A stretch of DNA of 64,000 nt, from contig NZ_VAWG01000001.1 of assembly GCF_005869875.1 (NCBI RefSeq), positions 434,001 through 498,000 of the forward strand, given 5' to 3'. The DNA comes from Paenibacillus pinistramenti (GTDB lineage: Bacteria; Bacillota; Bacilli; Paenibacillales; Paenibacillaceae). Shown piece by piece: positions 8,649 through 16,637 of the stretch (positions are counted from its first letter, which is position 1; each line of letters opens with the position of its first letter). Under the pieces are notes generated by a model. The model was given only the letters and a program-made list of their open reading frames with translations. It had not been told where the DNA came from and searched no databases. Position numbers and translations under genes: made by a program.

Positions 8649-9830
8649 TCATTCTCCTTGATCTTGGACTAAAGGAACCTCTTCAGCAATATTTTGCTCT
8701 ACCTCAAACAACACTTTCATATAAACTTTACCATTCTCGGTGTTCTCATGCAAAATTTTTTGCTCTTTCACTACGGAGTCGGAGCCATATTTGGCCAAAA
8801 TATCGCGTTTCGCCTGGTCAATGCCCCCGGCCTTCGCCTGTTCCGGCGTCTGCTCGATCTCGATATCCGCTTTCTCCATGACGTGTTCGCTCATCCAGCC
8901 GATAGGCAGCTTCCACTTTCTCCAGGTCAGCGGATCCGTTTCCGTATAGGTTACGCTTTGCTCAAAGCGGTTCTTGCCGTAACCGGTCAATTGAACGGCC
9001 GTATTCCCGAAATACAGATACCCCTTCGTCTTCTTGGCCCCGCTGAGCACGCTTTGTTTCTTGACCAGCGGCGCCTCGATATTGTATTCATGCCAGACAA
9101 GCCCCCGGACCTCTCCTTTGGAGACGACAGCCTTTCCCGCCTGGTAACCGGATATTAGAATACTGCCTTTTTTAACGCGGTCATTCTTGGCAGCCTGCGG
9201 GTAGCCTTTTTCCGCATAGATATAAGTGATTACCGCATCGGATGTGCTGATCAGATTGCTGGGGCTGCTCAGCTTCTGTTCTTTAGGCTTGGTCGCCTCT
9301 ACCACTTCAATCGTCGCCTTGGTTCCGTGAATGGTTACGCCTACCCACGACGTTCCGTCCAGCTTGCGCGTCAGGCTCTTTGACAGCTTGTCCTGTTCAG
9401 GCAACTTGAATTTCCATTGAAAAGGATACAGTCCTTCCTCTTTGGCAGCCTGCCTGATGTCCTCCGCCGGTATCTGAACGTTGCCCTTCACTTCTACGTC
9501 CCACACCATGGAAGACATAAAGAGGATCGCCAGCACAAAGAAAATAATTCCTGCGAGGAACCATTTGCGCCGGAGAACCCGCATGGCTGTGAACGGAAGC
9601 CCCTTCCGGCGTTTCACATGCACCCGGCAGCTTGTCTGCTTCAGCAGGGGACGAAGTCTGAAGAAATCACCGAGCAGGACACTGACTTCCATCCTCCTCC
9701 CCGGCAGGGGTTTGACCTCCCAAACCCCTATTCCGTGTTCCGCGCATTTGTTAATAAGCTCTTCCAAATCACCTCCGCGGACTTCAAGACTAACCCAGCC
9801 GCGGAGAAAACCAAAAGCCGGTTCTTTCAC
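8649..9830 (-). CDS. yqfD: Sporulation protein YqfD
   Basis: Membrane protein of the sigma-E (mother-cell) sporulation set; required for efficient sporulation in B. subtilis, exact role unknown. 393 residues: a cytoplasmic head of about 85 residues, one membrane helix at about 90-109 (WFLAGIIFFVLAILFMSSM), then a long extracytoplasmic domain starting VKGNVQIPAEDIRQAAKEEG, typical of the family. The start is GTG overlapping the yqfC stop (GTGA at 9827-9830), so yqfC and yqfD are coupled. Confidence 0.94.
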   Translation of the reverse strand: MKEPAFGFLRGWVSLEVRGGDLEELINKCAEHGIGVWEVKPLPGRRMEVSVLLGDFFRLRPLLKQTSCRVHVKRRKGLPFTAMRVLRRKWFLAGIIFFVLAILFMSSMVWDVEVKGNVQIPAEDIRQAAKEEGLYPFQWKFKLPEQDKLSKSLTRKLDGTSWVGVTIHGTKATIEVVEATKPKEQKLSSPSNLISTSDAVITYIYAEKGYPQAAKNDRVKKGSILISGYQAGKAVVSKGEVRGLVWHEYNIEAPLVKKQSVLSGAKKTKGYLYFGNTAVQLTGYGKNRFEQSVTYTETDPLTWRKWKLPIGWMSEHVMEKADIEIEQTPEQAKAGGIDQAKRDILAKYGSDSVVKEQKILHENTENGKVYMKVLFEVEQNIAEEVPLVQDQGE

Positions 9831-10120
9831 GGTTTCTCCCCCATTCCACGATACTTGATTTCTGAAATATCCCCTTCAATCATCACTTCCTGGGGCATAA
9901 TGGTCTTGATGACCAGATCTTTTCCCGTCACTTCGAGGCCGCCTTCACTGAGAGCCAGGCTTAGCCGCTCCTCCGAAAAATGCAGAACACCCCTGTGATT
10001 CTCAATCAGCAGCTGCTTCCCGCCGACAAGCGTTAACCTGGGCAGCTCAAATACGAGATCCCCCGGGAGATCGAGCGCATCAACGGTCCATTTGCGAAAT
10101 TTGCGGGCAATGCGGCTCAT
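9827..10120 (-). CDS. yqfC: Sporulation protein YqfC (YabP family)
   Basis: Small YabP/YqfC family protein, a conserved mother-cell sporulation factor. 97 residues beginning MSRIARKFRKWTVDALDLPG, then ELPRLTLVGGKQLLIENHRG and GKDLVIKTIMPQEVMIEG, the family pattern. The ATG at 10118-10120 has GGAAGGAGG about 9 bases upstream; a longer in-frame reading to 10309 runs through a terminator and is rejected. It is coupled to yqfD and preceded by a likely sigma-E promoter. Confidence 0.93.
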   Translation of the reverse strand: MSRIARKFRKWTVDALDLPGDLVFELPRLTLVGGKQLLIENHRGVLHFSEERLSLALSEGGLEVTGKDLVIKTIMPQEVMIEGDISEIKYRGMGEKP

Positions 10121-10149
10121 ACGAGGCAATCCTCCTTCCCCTATGCTAA

Positions 10150-10178
10150 AAAATATGCTCCAGCCTCCGGTTTTATGA
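10150..10178 (-). promoter_or_regulatory. Candidate sigma-E promoter of yqfCD
   Basis: TCATAAA (10172-10178), 14-bp spacer, CATATTTT (10150-10157) on the minus strand, about 30 bp before the yqfC ATG. This resembles the Bacillus sigma-E consensus (KMATATT-N14-CATACANT), and yqfC is a known sigma-E target in B. subtilis. Confidence 0.6.
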
Positions 10179-10209
10179 AAGCAGCCCAAGGACAGCATCC
10201 GCCGGGAGA

Positions 10210-10247
10210 CAAAAAAATCCCGTCCATGCCTAAGCACAGACGGGATT
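10210..10247 (-). terminator. Rho-independent terminator (second after yqeY)
   Basis: AATCCCGTC, 14-base loop, GACGGGATT followed by TTTTTTGTC on the minus strand. It lies 60 bp beyond the first terminator and before the yqfC promoter, insulating the two units. Confidence 0.85.
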
Positions 10248-10305
10248 GTCTGGGTATTCAAGAACTGACGGAACCCTAAGAACCGGCAGTTCCGGGTTAT
10301 AAACA

Positions 10306-10336
10306 GCAAAAAACGCCCTCCATATCGAAGGGCGTT
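10306..10336 (-). terminator. Rho-independent terminator of rpsU-yqeY
   Basis: AACGCCCTT-CGATATGG-AGGGCGTT then TTTTGC on the minus strand, 13 bp after the yqeY stop. Confidence 0.9.
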
Positions 10337-10348
10337 CCGCTAATCGCT

Positions 10349-10792
10349 TTATTGCAGCAGCTGCTGAACTGCCTGGTTGACAAGCTTGCCTTCTGCCCGT
10401 CCTTTGACTTTGGGCATCAGGGCACTCATGACTTTCCCCATATCGGCTTTCGAAGAAGCACCGGTTTCCTGGATGGTCTGCTGTACAATTACTTTAATTT
10501 CTTCTTCGGTAAGCTGCTCGGGGAGGTACCGGGCAATAATATCAATCTCTGCATTCAAATTCTCTGCAAGATCATCTCGGCCTGCTTTAATAAAATCCTG
10601 GAGGGCATCTTTGCGCTGTTTGATTTCACGACTTAGGATATCAAGCACTTCGTCGTCGTTCAGACTTCTCTTCAGATCTATTTCAAGATTCTTGATCGTA
10701 GCACGAACCATACGAATCGTGGTGAGTTTGAACTTCTCCTGATTCCTCATCGCTTGCTTCATATCTTCGTTTAATCGTTCGCTAAGATTCAT
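10349..10792 (-). CDS. yqeY: GatB/YqeY domain-containing protein
   Basis: YqeY family, a helical protein related to the tail of the amidotransferase subunit GatB; its function is not settled. 147 residues beginning [20 protein letters not shown], with [31 protein letters not shown] and [19 protein letters not shown], the family signatures. AGGAGG lies 11 bases before the ATG at 10790-10792; a TTG three codons upstream is the alternative. It directly follows rpsU, as in B. subtilis. Confidence 0.95.
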   Translation of the reverse strand: MNLSERLNEDMKQAMRNQEKFKLTTIRMVRATIKNLEIDLKRSLNDDEVLDILSREIKQRKDALQDFIKAGRDDLAENLNAEIDIIARYLPEQLTEEEIKVIVQQTIQETGASSKADMGKVMSALMPKVKGRAEGKLVNQAVQQLLQ

Positions 10793-10807
10793 GAAGTTCA
10801 AATCCTC

Positions 10808-10981
10808 CTAGAACTTTCTCTTACGAGCAGCCTCAGACTTTTTCTTGCGTTTCACGCTTGGCTTTTCATAATGCTTGCGTTTCTTCACCTCAGCCAAGAC
10901 GCCGTCTTTGGCAATGGAGCGCTTAAAGCGACGAAGTGCAGCATCGATTGTCTCATTTTTGCGAACTTTTGTTTCAGACAC
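10808..10981 (-). CDS. rpsU: 30S ribosomal protein bS21
   Basis: Ribosomal protein S21, 57 residues, [20 protein letters not shown] to a basic end [10 protein letters not shown]. The start is GTG (10979-10981) behind GGAGGG, which matches family length better than the longer in-frame reading to 11056. First gene of a short rpsU-yqeY unit with its own strong promoter. Confidence 0.97.
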   Translation of the reverse strand: MSETKVRKNETIDAALRRFKRSIAKDGVLAEVKKRKHYEKPSVKRKKKSEAARKRKF

Positions 10982-11039
10982 CAGTTTTCCCTCCCTCCGA
11001 CCAGACCGTCCAAGAGCATAACACGGTTCATCAATCTTC

Positions 11040-11068
11040 ATTATAGGTGAAGACACAACTCAGGTCAA
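11040..11068 (-). promoter_or_regulatory. Sigma-A promoter of rpsU
   Basis: TTGACC (11063-11068), 17-bp spacer, TATAAT (11040-11045) on the minus strand, about 60 bp before the rpsU GTG. Of the 350-bp gap between rpsU and the HIT gene, the remainder (11069-11331) is AT-rich; I see only short AAGCC-TTTA repeats and a weak hairpin at 11204-11222 in it. Confidence 0.88.
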
Positions 11069-11203
11069 CTATTCAATAAATAATCCCGGCTGGTAGATTT
11101 GAGGAAATCGGCTGTGCACTGATTGAAACACCGCTGAATAACCCCACACAAAGCCATTTTAAGCCGTTTAAAGCCATTTATTTATTGAACAAAGATTAAA
11201 CAA

Positions 11204-11222
11204 ACTTGAACTCCCCTCAAGT
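11204..11222 (-). terminator. Weak terminator-like hairpin after the HIT gene
   Basis: ACTTGA and TCAAGT pair around GGGGAGT-type loop bases on the minus strand, followed by TTGTTTAATC. The stem is only six base pairs. Confidence 0.35.
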
Positions 11223-11331
11223 CAAAATGCTGTTCTGCACCGAATTGAAAAGGGATCGCCCAAGCTTCGCCGGCAGCGGCCGTTTCAGGCTCTGCCAGCA
11301 CTGCAGCTGTATCTTCCTCTATTATACCCGC

Positions 11332-11697
11332 TTATTCGGCATGAGAGCCTGAAATTCCTGTAAGCGCACCTAGTTTGGCACCGCCCAGCAAATGATAGTG
11401 CAGATGAAAAACCGTCTGCCCGCCGTCAGGCCCGCAGTTATTAATCAGTCTATAGCCTGTTTCGGCCAGGCCCAGCTTCCGCGAGGTCTCTTGTGCAACC
11501 TGATGAAGCCTTCCGATCAGGGCAAAATCCTCGCCGCCCGCTTCATCCATGGAAGCAATATGCTTCTTGGGAATCATTACCGCATGGACTGGAGCCGCCG
11601 GCTGAATATCGTGGAAGACGAGAAATTCATCGTCCTCATAAATTTTGCGGGATGGAATTTCTCCGCTGACAATTTTGCAGAACAAGCAATTCTCCAT
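11332..11697 (-). CDS. HIT (histidine triad) family protein
   Basis: Small nucleotide-binding hydrolase of the HIT superfamily (Hit/HinT branch), acting on nucleoside phosphoramidates or dinucleoside polyphosphates. 121 residues: MENCLFCKIVSGEIPSRKIY with a CxxC pair, FHDIQPAAPVHAVMIPKKHI, and the triad HLHYHLLGG near the C-terminus. RBS CAGGAGG nine bases before the ATG. It stands between rpsU and sbcC, not in the usual B. subtilis hit locus, and is preceded by a structured non-coding element. Confidence 0.93.
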   Translation of the reverse strand: MENCLFCKIVSGEIPSRKIYEDDEFLVFHDIQPAAPVHAVMIPKKHIASMDEAGGEDFALIGRLHQVAQETSRKLGLAETGYRLINNCGPDGGQTVFHLHYHLLGGAKLGALTGISGSHAE

Positions 11698-11791
11698 ATT
11701 AACAGCCTCCTGAGCATTTATGTATTCGCCATCTTCAGGTCAGGACTTGTCCTTCTGAAGCCTTATCTTCCTTATCATACCGAAACGGGGC

Positions 11792-11832
11792 AAAAAAAAG
11801 AAGCACCCCGCAGCTCCCTATAGGGAGTGCGT
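11792..11832 (-). terminator. Terminator between sbcC and the HIT gene
   Basis: On the minus strand CACTCCC pairs with GGGGTG around a CTCCCTATAGGGAG palindrome, followed by CTTCTTTTTTTTG. It lies 160 bp beyond the sbcC stop and about 95 bp before the HIT ATG. It could be the sbcC terminator or an attenuator for the HIT gene. Confidence 0.75.
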
Positions 11833-11834
11833 GA

Positions 11835-11890
11835 GACGGACGTATAGGCAGGAGGCGAAATTGTTGAAAATTCCAGCCCATACGTCCGTC
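11835..11890. repeat. 56-bp element bounded by 11-bp perfect inverted repeats
   Basis: GACGGACGTAT (11835-11845) and ATACGTCCGTC (11880-11890) are perfect inverted repeats enclosing 34 bp, with GGC/GCC allowing a slightly longer stem. It lies directly next to the terminator at 11792-11832. Nothing in it resembles a known riboswitch that I can name. Confidence 0.7.
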
Positions 11891-11991
11891 CAGGTGGCTT
11901 CATGAGTAATGTCGGCTTAACTGTATTATAACAGCGCCTTTAAACTGTATCTGTGATCTGCATCACGGGAAAAATCCGATTCCAGGCTGAA

Positions 11992-14900
11992 TTAAAGCTT
12001 CTCAAGCCGGATCCGCGAGCCTTCGCCGGCATGTTCGGCCGGTTCCACAATAAGCTTGCGGGGGAGCCGTTCGCGAAGCTCCGCGACATGGCTGATTACC
12101 CCGACCGAAAGATGGTCATGATGCAGATGCTCCAGCGAGGTAATGACCGTATCCAGCAGTTCCGGATCCAGTGTGCCGAAGCCCTCGTCAAGGAAGAAGA
12201 ACTGCAGCGGATACTGCCCCCGCAGCTGAATCTGCGCCGATAAAGCGAGCGCAAGCGCCAGGGAGGTCAGGAAGGTTTCGCCGCCTGACAAGGTGGATAC
12301 CGGACGTTTGACCCCGCCGTTGGCGTCGTCGCGGATAACGAAACCGCCGCCGGAATCGGTCTCCAGCGAGTAGCGCTGCTTCGTCAGGAAACGAAGCCGC
12401 TGGGAGGCTGCCTGGCTGACCTGCATCAGCTGCTCCTCCGCTACGTATTCAACAAACGCATTGCCCCGGAGGCTGCTCTGGAGCTTGCCGAGCATTCCCG
12501 CCTCCTGCTCCAGCCCGCTGCGAATGCCTTCGAGCTCCAGCCAGCGCACATGACGTTTCTCCACATCCTCGAGATCCCGCTGGGCTTTGGCATTCTCCTG
12601 GAGTGCCAGCTCGTCCCGGGTTTGGCATTCAGAGAACCGCTGCTCAACTGCAGTCCATTCCTCTTCCGTAAGGGTCCTGCCGCCAAGCCGAGCTTCGAGA
12701 TCCCGCAGTGTAACCGCAAGCTCCTGCTGCTGTCTGCGGTGATGAAGAACCCATTGTTCCAGTTGTTCCGCTTCCTTGGCGTCCATCATCGCAGCAGCCG
12801 CTTCATTCTCCCCAGCAAACGGTGATTCAGCCAGCTCCTTCTGCCAGGTCTTCTCCCGGGCTTCTGCTTCCTTCGCGGCAGCGGCAGCTGCCTGGCGGGC
12901 CAATACATCGGCCTTGGCCGTCTCATTCCGGAGCTGCTCCGCCGCTGCAAATCCCTCACGCGCTTCTTTGGCGGATGCCCGAAGCTGCTGCAGTCTGGAT
13001 TCCGCCGCTTCAAGCAGGCGGCCGGCGGGCTCGCCCTGCGTCAAGCCCTGCAGGCGCACAGCCTTCTCTTCCAGCAGCTGCCGGCTGCCTTCAAGGCGGG
13101 TTGCGCATTCAACCAGCTCTTTATCCAGAGCAGCAAGACGCTCAGACAGGGAACGGAGCCTGCCCGTTTTGTCTTCGATATACGGTCCGCTGACTTCGAG
13201 GCGGTGCCGGATGTCGTCCGCCTGCACATCTTTGGCGTGCAGGGCGTCGTAGCTGAGCTGCAACTCGTCCGGCGTGACGCCGGGATGAGCTGCAGCCCAT
13301 TCGGCTGACCGGCGCTGCAGGTCAGCCCCTAGCGCGGAGCAGCGGGCCTCCAGCTGCTCCAGCTGCCCTTTGGCTGCGGCTTCCTCCGCAGCCGCATGCG
13401 CGCAGCGCTGGCGCAGCTCGGCGCCGGCGCTGCGCTGGTCGCGGGCCCGGCTCTGCAGCGCAGCGAGCCGGGCTCCGCTTTCGCCGCGCTTGCTCCGCAG
13501 CGCGGCGAGCCGCCCCCGGGCGCTCTCCGCGTCCAGCGGAGCGCCCGGGACTGCTGCGGCGGGCTCAAGCGCCGCAGCAGCTTCGCCGGATGCCGCCGCC
13601 TGGAGGGCGGCATCGAGGCTTTCCAGGACGGCGCGGACCGATTCCAGGTCGCGCGCCGTCCCGAAATGGAGCTCCCGGCATTCCGGGAGCAGCAGGGCGA
13701 GCGCCTGGAGCTCCGCCTCCAGCGCCGCGGTTTCCCCTTCGCCGTGCGAAGCCGGCGAAGGATGGCTCAGCGAGCCGCAGACCGGGCAGCCGCAGCCGTC
13801 CTCAAGTCCCTGCGCCAGGCGCACGGACCAGACGTGCAGCTCCTGCTCCTTCAGCCGGCTTCGCAGCGCAGCTTCCCGCTTCTCCAGCGCTTCGCCGCAG
13901 GAGAGCAGCTCCTGCTCCTGCTGCTTCAGCTCGGCAGCAAGCTGGGCAGCTTCGCCAAGGAGCGCCTCCCGCTCCGCTTCGCTGTGCTGCAGCTTCACCG
14001 TCAGCTGGCCCAGCAGGCCGGCCGACTCTTCGTGCTTCCGGCGCTGCGCGTCCGCCTCGCTCCGGGCCTGCTCCAGCTGCCCGGCAGCTGCGGCAAGCCC
14101 TTCCTTGCGCTGCATGCCCTCCTGCAGCAGACGCCGCTCATCCGACTTGACTTCCTTCTCCTTGAGCTGCAACTCCAGCTCCTTGCGGCGCTGGACCGCC
14201 TTATTAAGCAGCGCCTCCTCCTTGGCGTATTCCTCTGCTGAACCGCCGCGCTGCTGCTCCAGCTCCTGCTTCTTCGCCTGCTGCTGCGCAAGCTCCGCTC
14301 CGAGCTGCTCAACCTCCTGCTGGAGCACTTTCGCCTGTTCCAGCTGCTCCAGCCGGCGCAGCAGGCCCGGCTCTTCCGTCTCCAGCGCCTCAGCCGCCAG
14401 CGCAGACTTATGCGCAGCTTCGGCGGCCTGCTGCTCGGCAGCCAAAGCGCGTACTGCAGCGGCCTCCGCTTCCAGCGCACGCGCTCCTGCCAAAGCCGCG
14501 GACTCCTTCCACGCCGTCAGCACCGGGTGCAGCCGGCCGGCGGCTTCCGCATGGCGCAGCCGGTTCTCTGCCGCTTCAGCTTCAGGATTCCGCAGCGCCA
14601 GCTTCGCCGCTTCTTCATTCTGGCGGCGCTGCTCATGGAGAAGCTCCCGCACCTTGGCCCCTTCCTCCGCATGGCTGCGGGCTTCCTTCAGCTCCTCCCG
14701 CGCAGAGGCAGCCGCTTCAGCCGTCTCCTTCAGCCGGTCTTCAGCGGCCTTCACGGATTCCTCGGAGGCCATCCCCAGGCCCTGCTGCTCGGCGAGCAGC
14801 TCTTTCAGCCGGCTCTCCGTGTCTTTGATTCTGCGGCTGAGCTTGGCGCTAAGCTGATCGCCGTATTTTTCCAAATGAAACAGCCTCTGCAGCATCTGCC

Positions 14901-15402
14901 GCCGCTCGCTGCCCTTTAGAGACAGAAACTCGGAGAATTTGCCCTGCGGAAGCACCACAGCACGAGTGAAGTCGTCCATTTTCAGGCCGATTTTATCCTC
15001 CACACAGCGGTTGACCTCTGCGAGCTTGTCTGCAACGACCGTTTCACCGTCCGCCTTAATTTCGATAAAACGGCTGATCGTACAGCTTACCGACTGGTCT
15101 CCGGTTCTCTTGAACCGGCGCTCGACCCTGTAACGCTGACTGCCTTTGGGGGAAACCAGCTCGAAGGTAAACGCGACAAACAGGCTGTCCTCCGAATGAT
15201 TCATAATGCCCTGCGTACCGTTAACCGCCCGTTCCACCTTGCCGTACAGCGCCAAAGTCATCGCATCCAGCAGTGTGGATTTGCCGCTTCCGGTAGGCCC
15301 GAATATGCCAAATAATCCGGTTTCGCACAGCTGTGTAAAATCAATCTCCTGACTTTCCCGATAGCTCTGCAAACCCGCCAGCTTCAGTAAAATCGGCTTC
15401 AT
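11992..15402 (-). CDS. sbcC: Nuclease SbcCD subunit C (Rad50-like ATPase)
   Basis: SMC-like ATPase of the SbcCD complex, which opens hairpins and trims double-strand DNA ends with SbcD. 1136 residues: Walker A GPTGSGKS (35-42), two very long Glu/Ala/Gln-rich coiled coils, zinc hook C-P-V-C at about 536-539 at the tip, then the ABC signature TLSGGETFLTSLALAL near 1039 and Walker B FFLDEGFGTLD near 1070. The coiled-coil region is strikingly Ala-rich and locally very GC-rich (about 13.4-13.6 kb). The ATG overlaps the sbcD stop (ATGA, 15399-15402). Confidence 0.97.
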   Translation of the reverse strand: MKPILLKLAGLQSYRESQEIDFTQLCETGLFGIFGPTGSGKSTLLDAMTLALYGKVERAVNGTQGIMNHSEDSLFVAFTFELVSPKGSQRYRVERRFKRTGDQSVSCTISRFIEIKADGETVVADKLAEVNRCVEDKIGLKMDDFTRAVVLPQGKFSEFLSLKGSERRQMLQRLFHLEKYGDQLSAKLSRRIKDTESRLKELLAEQQGLGMASEESVKAAEDRLKETAEAAASAREELKEARSHAEEGAKVRELLHEQRRQNEEAAKLALRNPEAEAAENRLRHAEAAGRLHPVLTAWKESAALAGARALEAEAAAVRALAAEQQAAEAAHKSALAAEALETEEPGLLRRLEQLEQAKVLQQEVEQLGAELAQQQAKKQELEQQRGGSAEEYAKEEALLNKAVQRRKELELQLKEKEVKSDERRLLQEGMQRKEGLAAAAGQLEQARSEADAQRRKHEESAGLLGQLTVKLQHSEAEREALLGEAAQLAAELKQQEQELLSCGEALEKREAALRSRLKEQELHVWSVRLAQGLEDGCGCPVCGSLSHPSPASHGEGETAALEAELQALALLLPECRELHFGTARDLESVRAVLESLDAALQAAASGEAAAALEPAAAVPGAPLDAESARGRLAALRSKRGESGARLAALQSRARDQRSAGAELRQRCAHAAAEEAAAKGQLEQLEARCSALGADLQRRSAEWAAAHPGVTPDELQLSYDALHAKDVQADDIRHRLEVSGPYIEDKTGRLRSLSERLAALDKELVECATRLEGSRQLLEEKAVRLQGLTQGEPAGRLLEAAESRLQQLRASAKEAREGFAAAEQLRNETAKADVLARQAAAAAAKEAEAREKTWQKELAESPFAGENEAAAAMMDAKEAEQLEQWVLHHRRQQQELAVTLRDLEARLGGRTLTEEEWTAVEQRFSECQTRDELALQENAKAQRDLEDVEKRHVRWLELEGIRSGLEQEAGMLGKLQSSLRGNAFVEYVAEEQLMQVSQAASQRLRFLTKQRYSLETDSGGGFVIRDDANGGVKRPVSTLSGGETFLTSLALALALSAQIQLRGQYPLQFFFLDEGFGTLDPELLDTVITSLEHLHHDHLSVGVISHVAELRERLPRKLIVEPAEHAGEGSRIRLEKL

Positions 15403-16586
15403 TCGACATCCTCCTCCCCGGCGCTGCCGGATTCATCCTCGGCCAGCAGGCTCATAAACAAACGGATCAGCTCTTCCCCCGGCTCTGCTCCGCCGCTTTG
15501 ACGCTGATAGAATTTGCGGAACAGCTGGTCAACCGGCATCTGTGAACGAACAGCCATGGACTCCTCCAAAGACAGCTGCCCCGGATAAACCGGACGGATA
15601 TGCACGAGCCCTTCACAGCTCTTGCGGAGCGTGCCGATCTCCCCCATCGTCATTGCTTCCGTAAGCGTCAGCTCCAGATCAATATAAGCGCCGGCATCGC
15701 GTCCCTCATCAATCCAGCGGCGAACCTCTTCAAGGCCGCCTCTGCACACCCACTTTACAAGCGGCCTGCCGCTGCGCAAGTGAATCTCCTGAGGAGCAGC
15801 AGCCTGTCCAGGCTTCAGATCAAGCAGAACCACGGACTTGGCCTGCCCCGCCTCGGAGAAGCTGTAAGCAAGCGGAGAGCCGCTGTATCTGATAACGCCT
15901 TCCCCTTTGACCGTCTGAGCGCGGTGCAGATGGCCCAGCGCAGTATACTGTGCGCCGGTATGAAACGCAGAAGGATCTACCGTATACGCGCCGCCAACTT
16001 GGATCGGCCGTTCGCTGTCGCTCTCCAATCCGCCAAGTACATACAAATGGCTCATGGCTAAATTCACAGTGTCCGGGCGGAAGGACGCCGCCAGACTATT
16101 CATCAGCTGTCCTACTCTTCCGCTGTAAGCCATCCTCAGCTCGTTCTCATCGCCGTCACCCGCCAGCAGCTCCTGCAGCCTTGCTTCGGAGGGATATGGA
16201 AGAGCGGCAATCACGGCTTCCTCGCCGGTTCTGGCTGATCGCACGCTTACAGAGCGGCTCGTCGGAAGACCTACCAAATTAATCCCGCGGCCCGAGACGA
16301 GAGGCGAAACCGAAGAAACGCGCTCCGGGTGGTCATGGTTGCCCGCGATAACGGCCAGATGGCGCCCTTCCTCACTCAGCCGCGCAGCCGTCTCGTAGAA
16401 CAGCTGCTCCGCAGCAGCCGGCGGATTTACGCTGTCATAGACATCTCCTGCCATCAGGATCAAATCCACCTGCTGATCCCTGACGATCTCCACCAGCTCA
16501 TCCAGGAACTGCTCCTGCTCCGCAAGCCGGCTCCGTCCCTCCAGAGCACGTCCCAAATGCCAGTCTCCGGTATGCAAAATTCGCAT
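15399..16586 (-). CDS. sbcD: Nuclease SbcCD subunit D (Mre11-like)
   Basis: Mn-dependent phosphoesterase subunit of SbcCD. 395 residues. Metallophosphatase motifs in order: GDWHLGRALEG, MAGDVYDSVNPP, IAGNHDHPERV, AMSHLYVLGG and TALGHLHRAQTV, then a C-terminal capping domain. RBS AGGAGGAG before the ATG at 16584-16586. It lies 51 bp downstream of addA and overlaps sbcC, so addB-addA-sbcD-sbcC form one DNA-end-processing run. Confidence 0.97.
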   Translation of the reverse strand: MRILHTGDWHLGRALEGRSRLAEQEQFLDELVEIVRDQQVDLILMAGDVYDSVNPPAAAEQLFYETAARLSEEGRHLAVIAGNHDHPERVSSVSPLVSGRGINLVGLPTSRSVSVRSARTGEEAVIAALPYPSEARLQELLAGDGDENELRMAYSGRVGQLMNSLAASFRPDTVNLAMSHLYVLGGLESDSERPIQVGGAYTVDPSAFHTGAQYTALGHLHRAQTVKGEGVIRYSGSPLAYSFSEAGQAKSVVLLDLKPGQAAAPQEIHLRSGRPLVKWVCRGGLEEVRRWIDEGRDAGAYIDLELTLTEAMTMGEIGTLRKSCEGLVHIRPVYPGQLSLEESMAVRSQMPVDQLFRKFYQRQSGGAEPGEELIRLFMSLLAEDESGSAGEEDVE

Positions 16587-16637
16587 TGCTTCTCCTCCTA
16601 AATCATCTATCCAGTCTCCTGTCCCGCCGCCAGTGCC

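Noticed and set aside
10121-10309. N-terminal extension of yqfC
   Set aside because: The extension reads through a terminator and the sigma-E-like promoter; the ATG at 10120 has a good ribosome binding site.
13370-14857. 495-residue Ser/Ala-rich plus-strand frame opposite sbcC
   Set aside because: It is the complement of the Glu/Ala/Gln-rich coiled coil; the composition fully explains the absence of stops.
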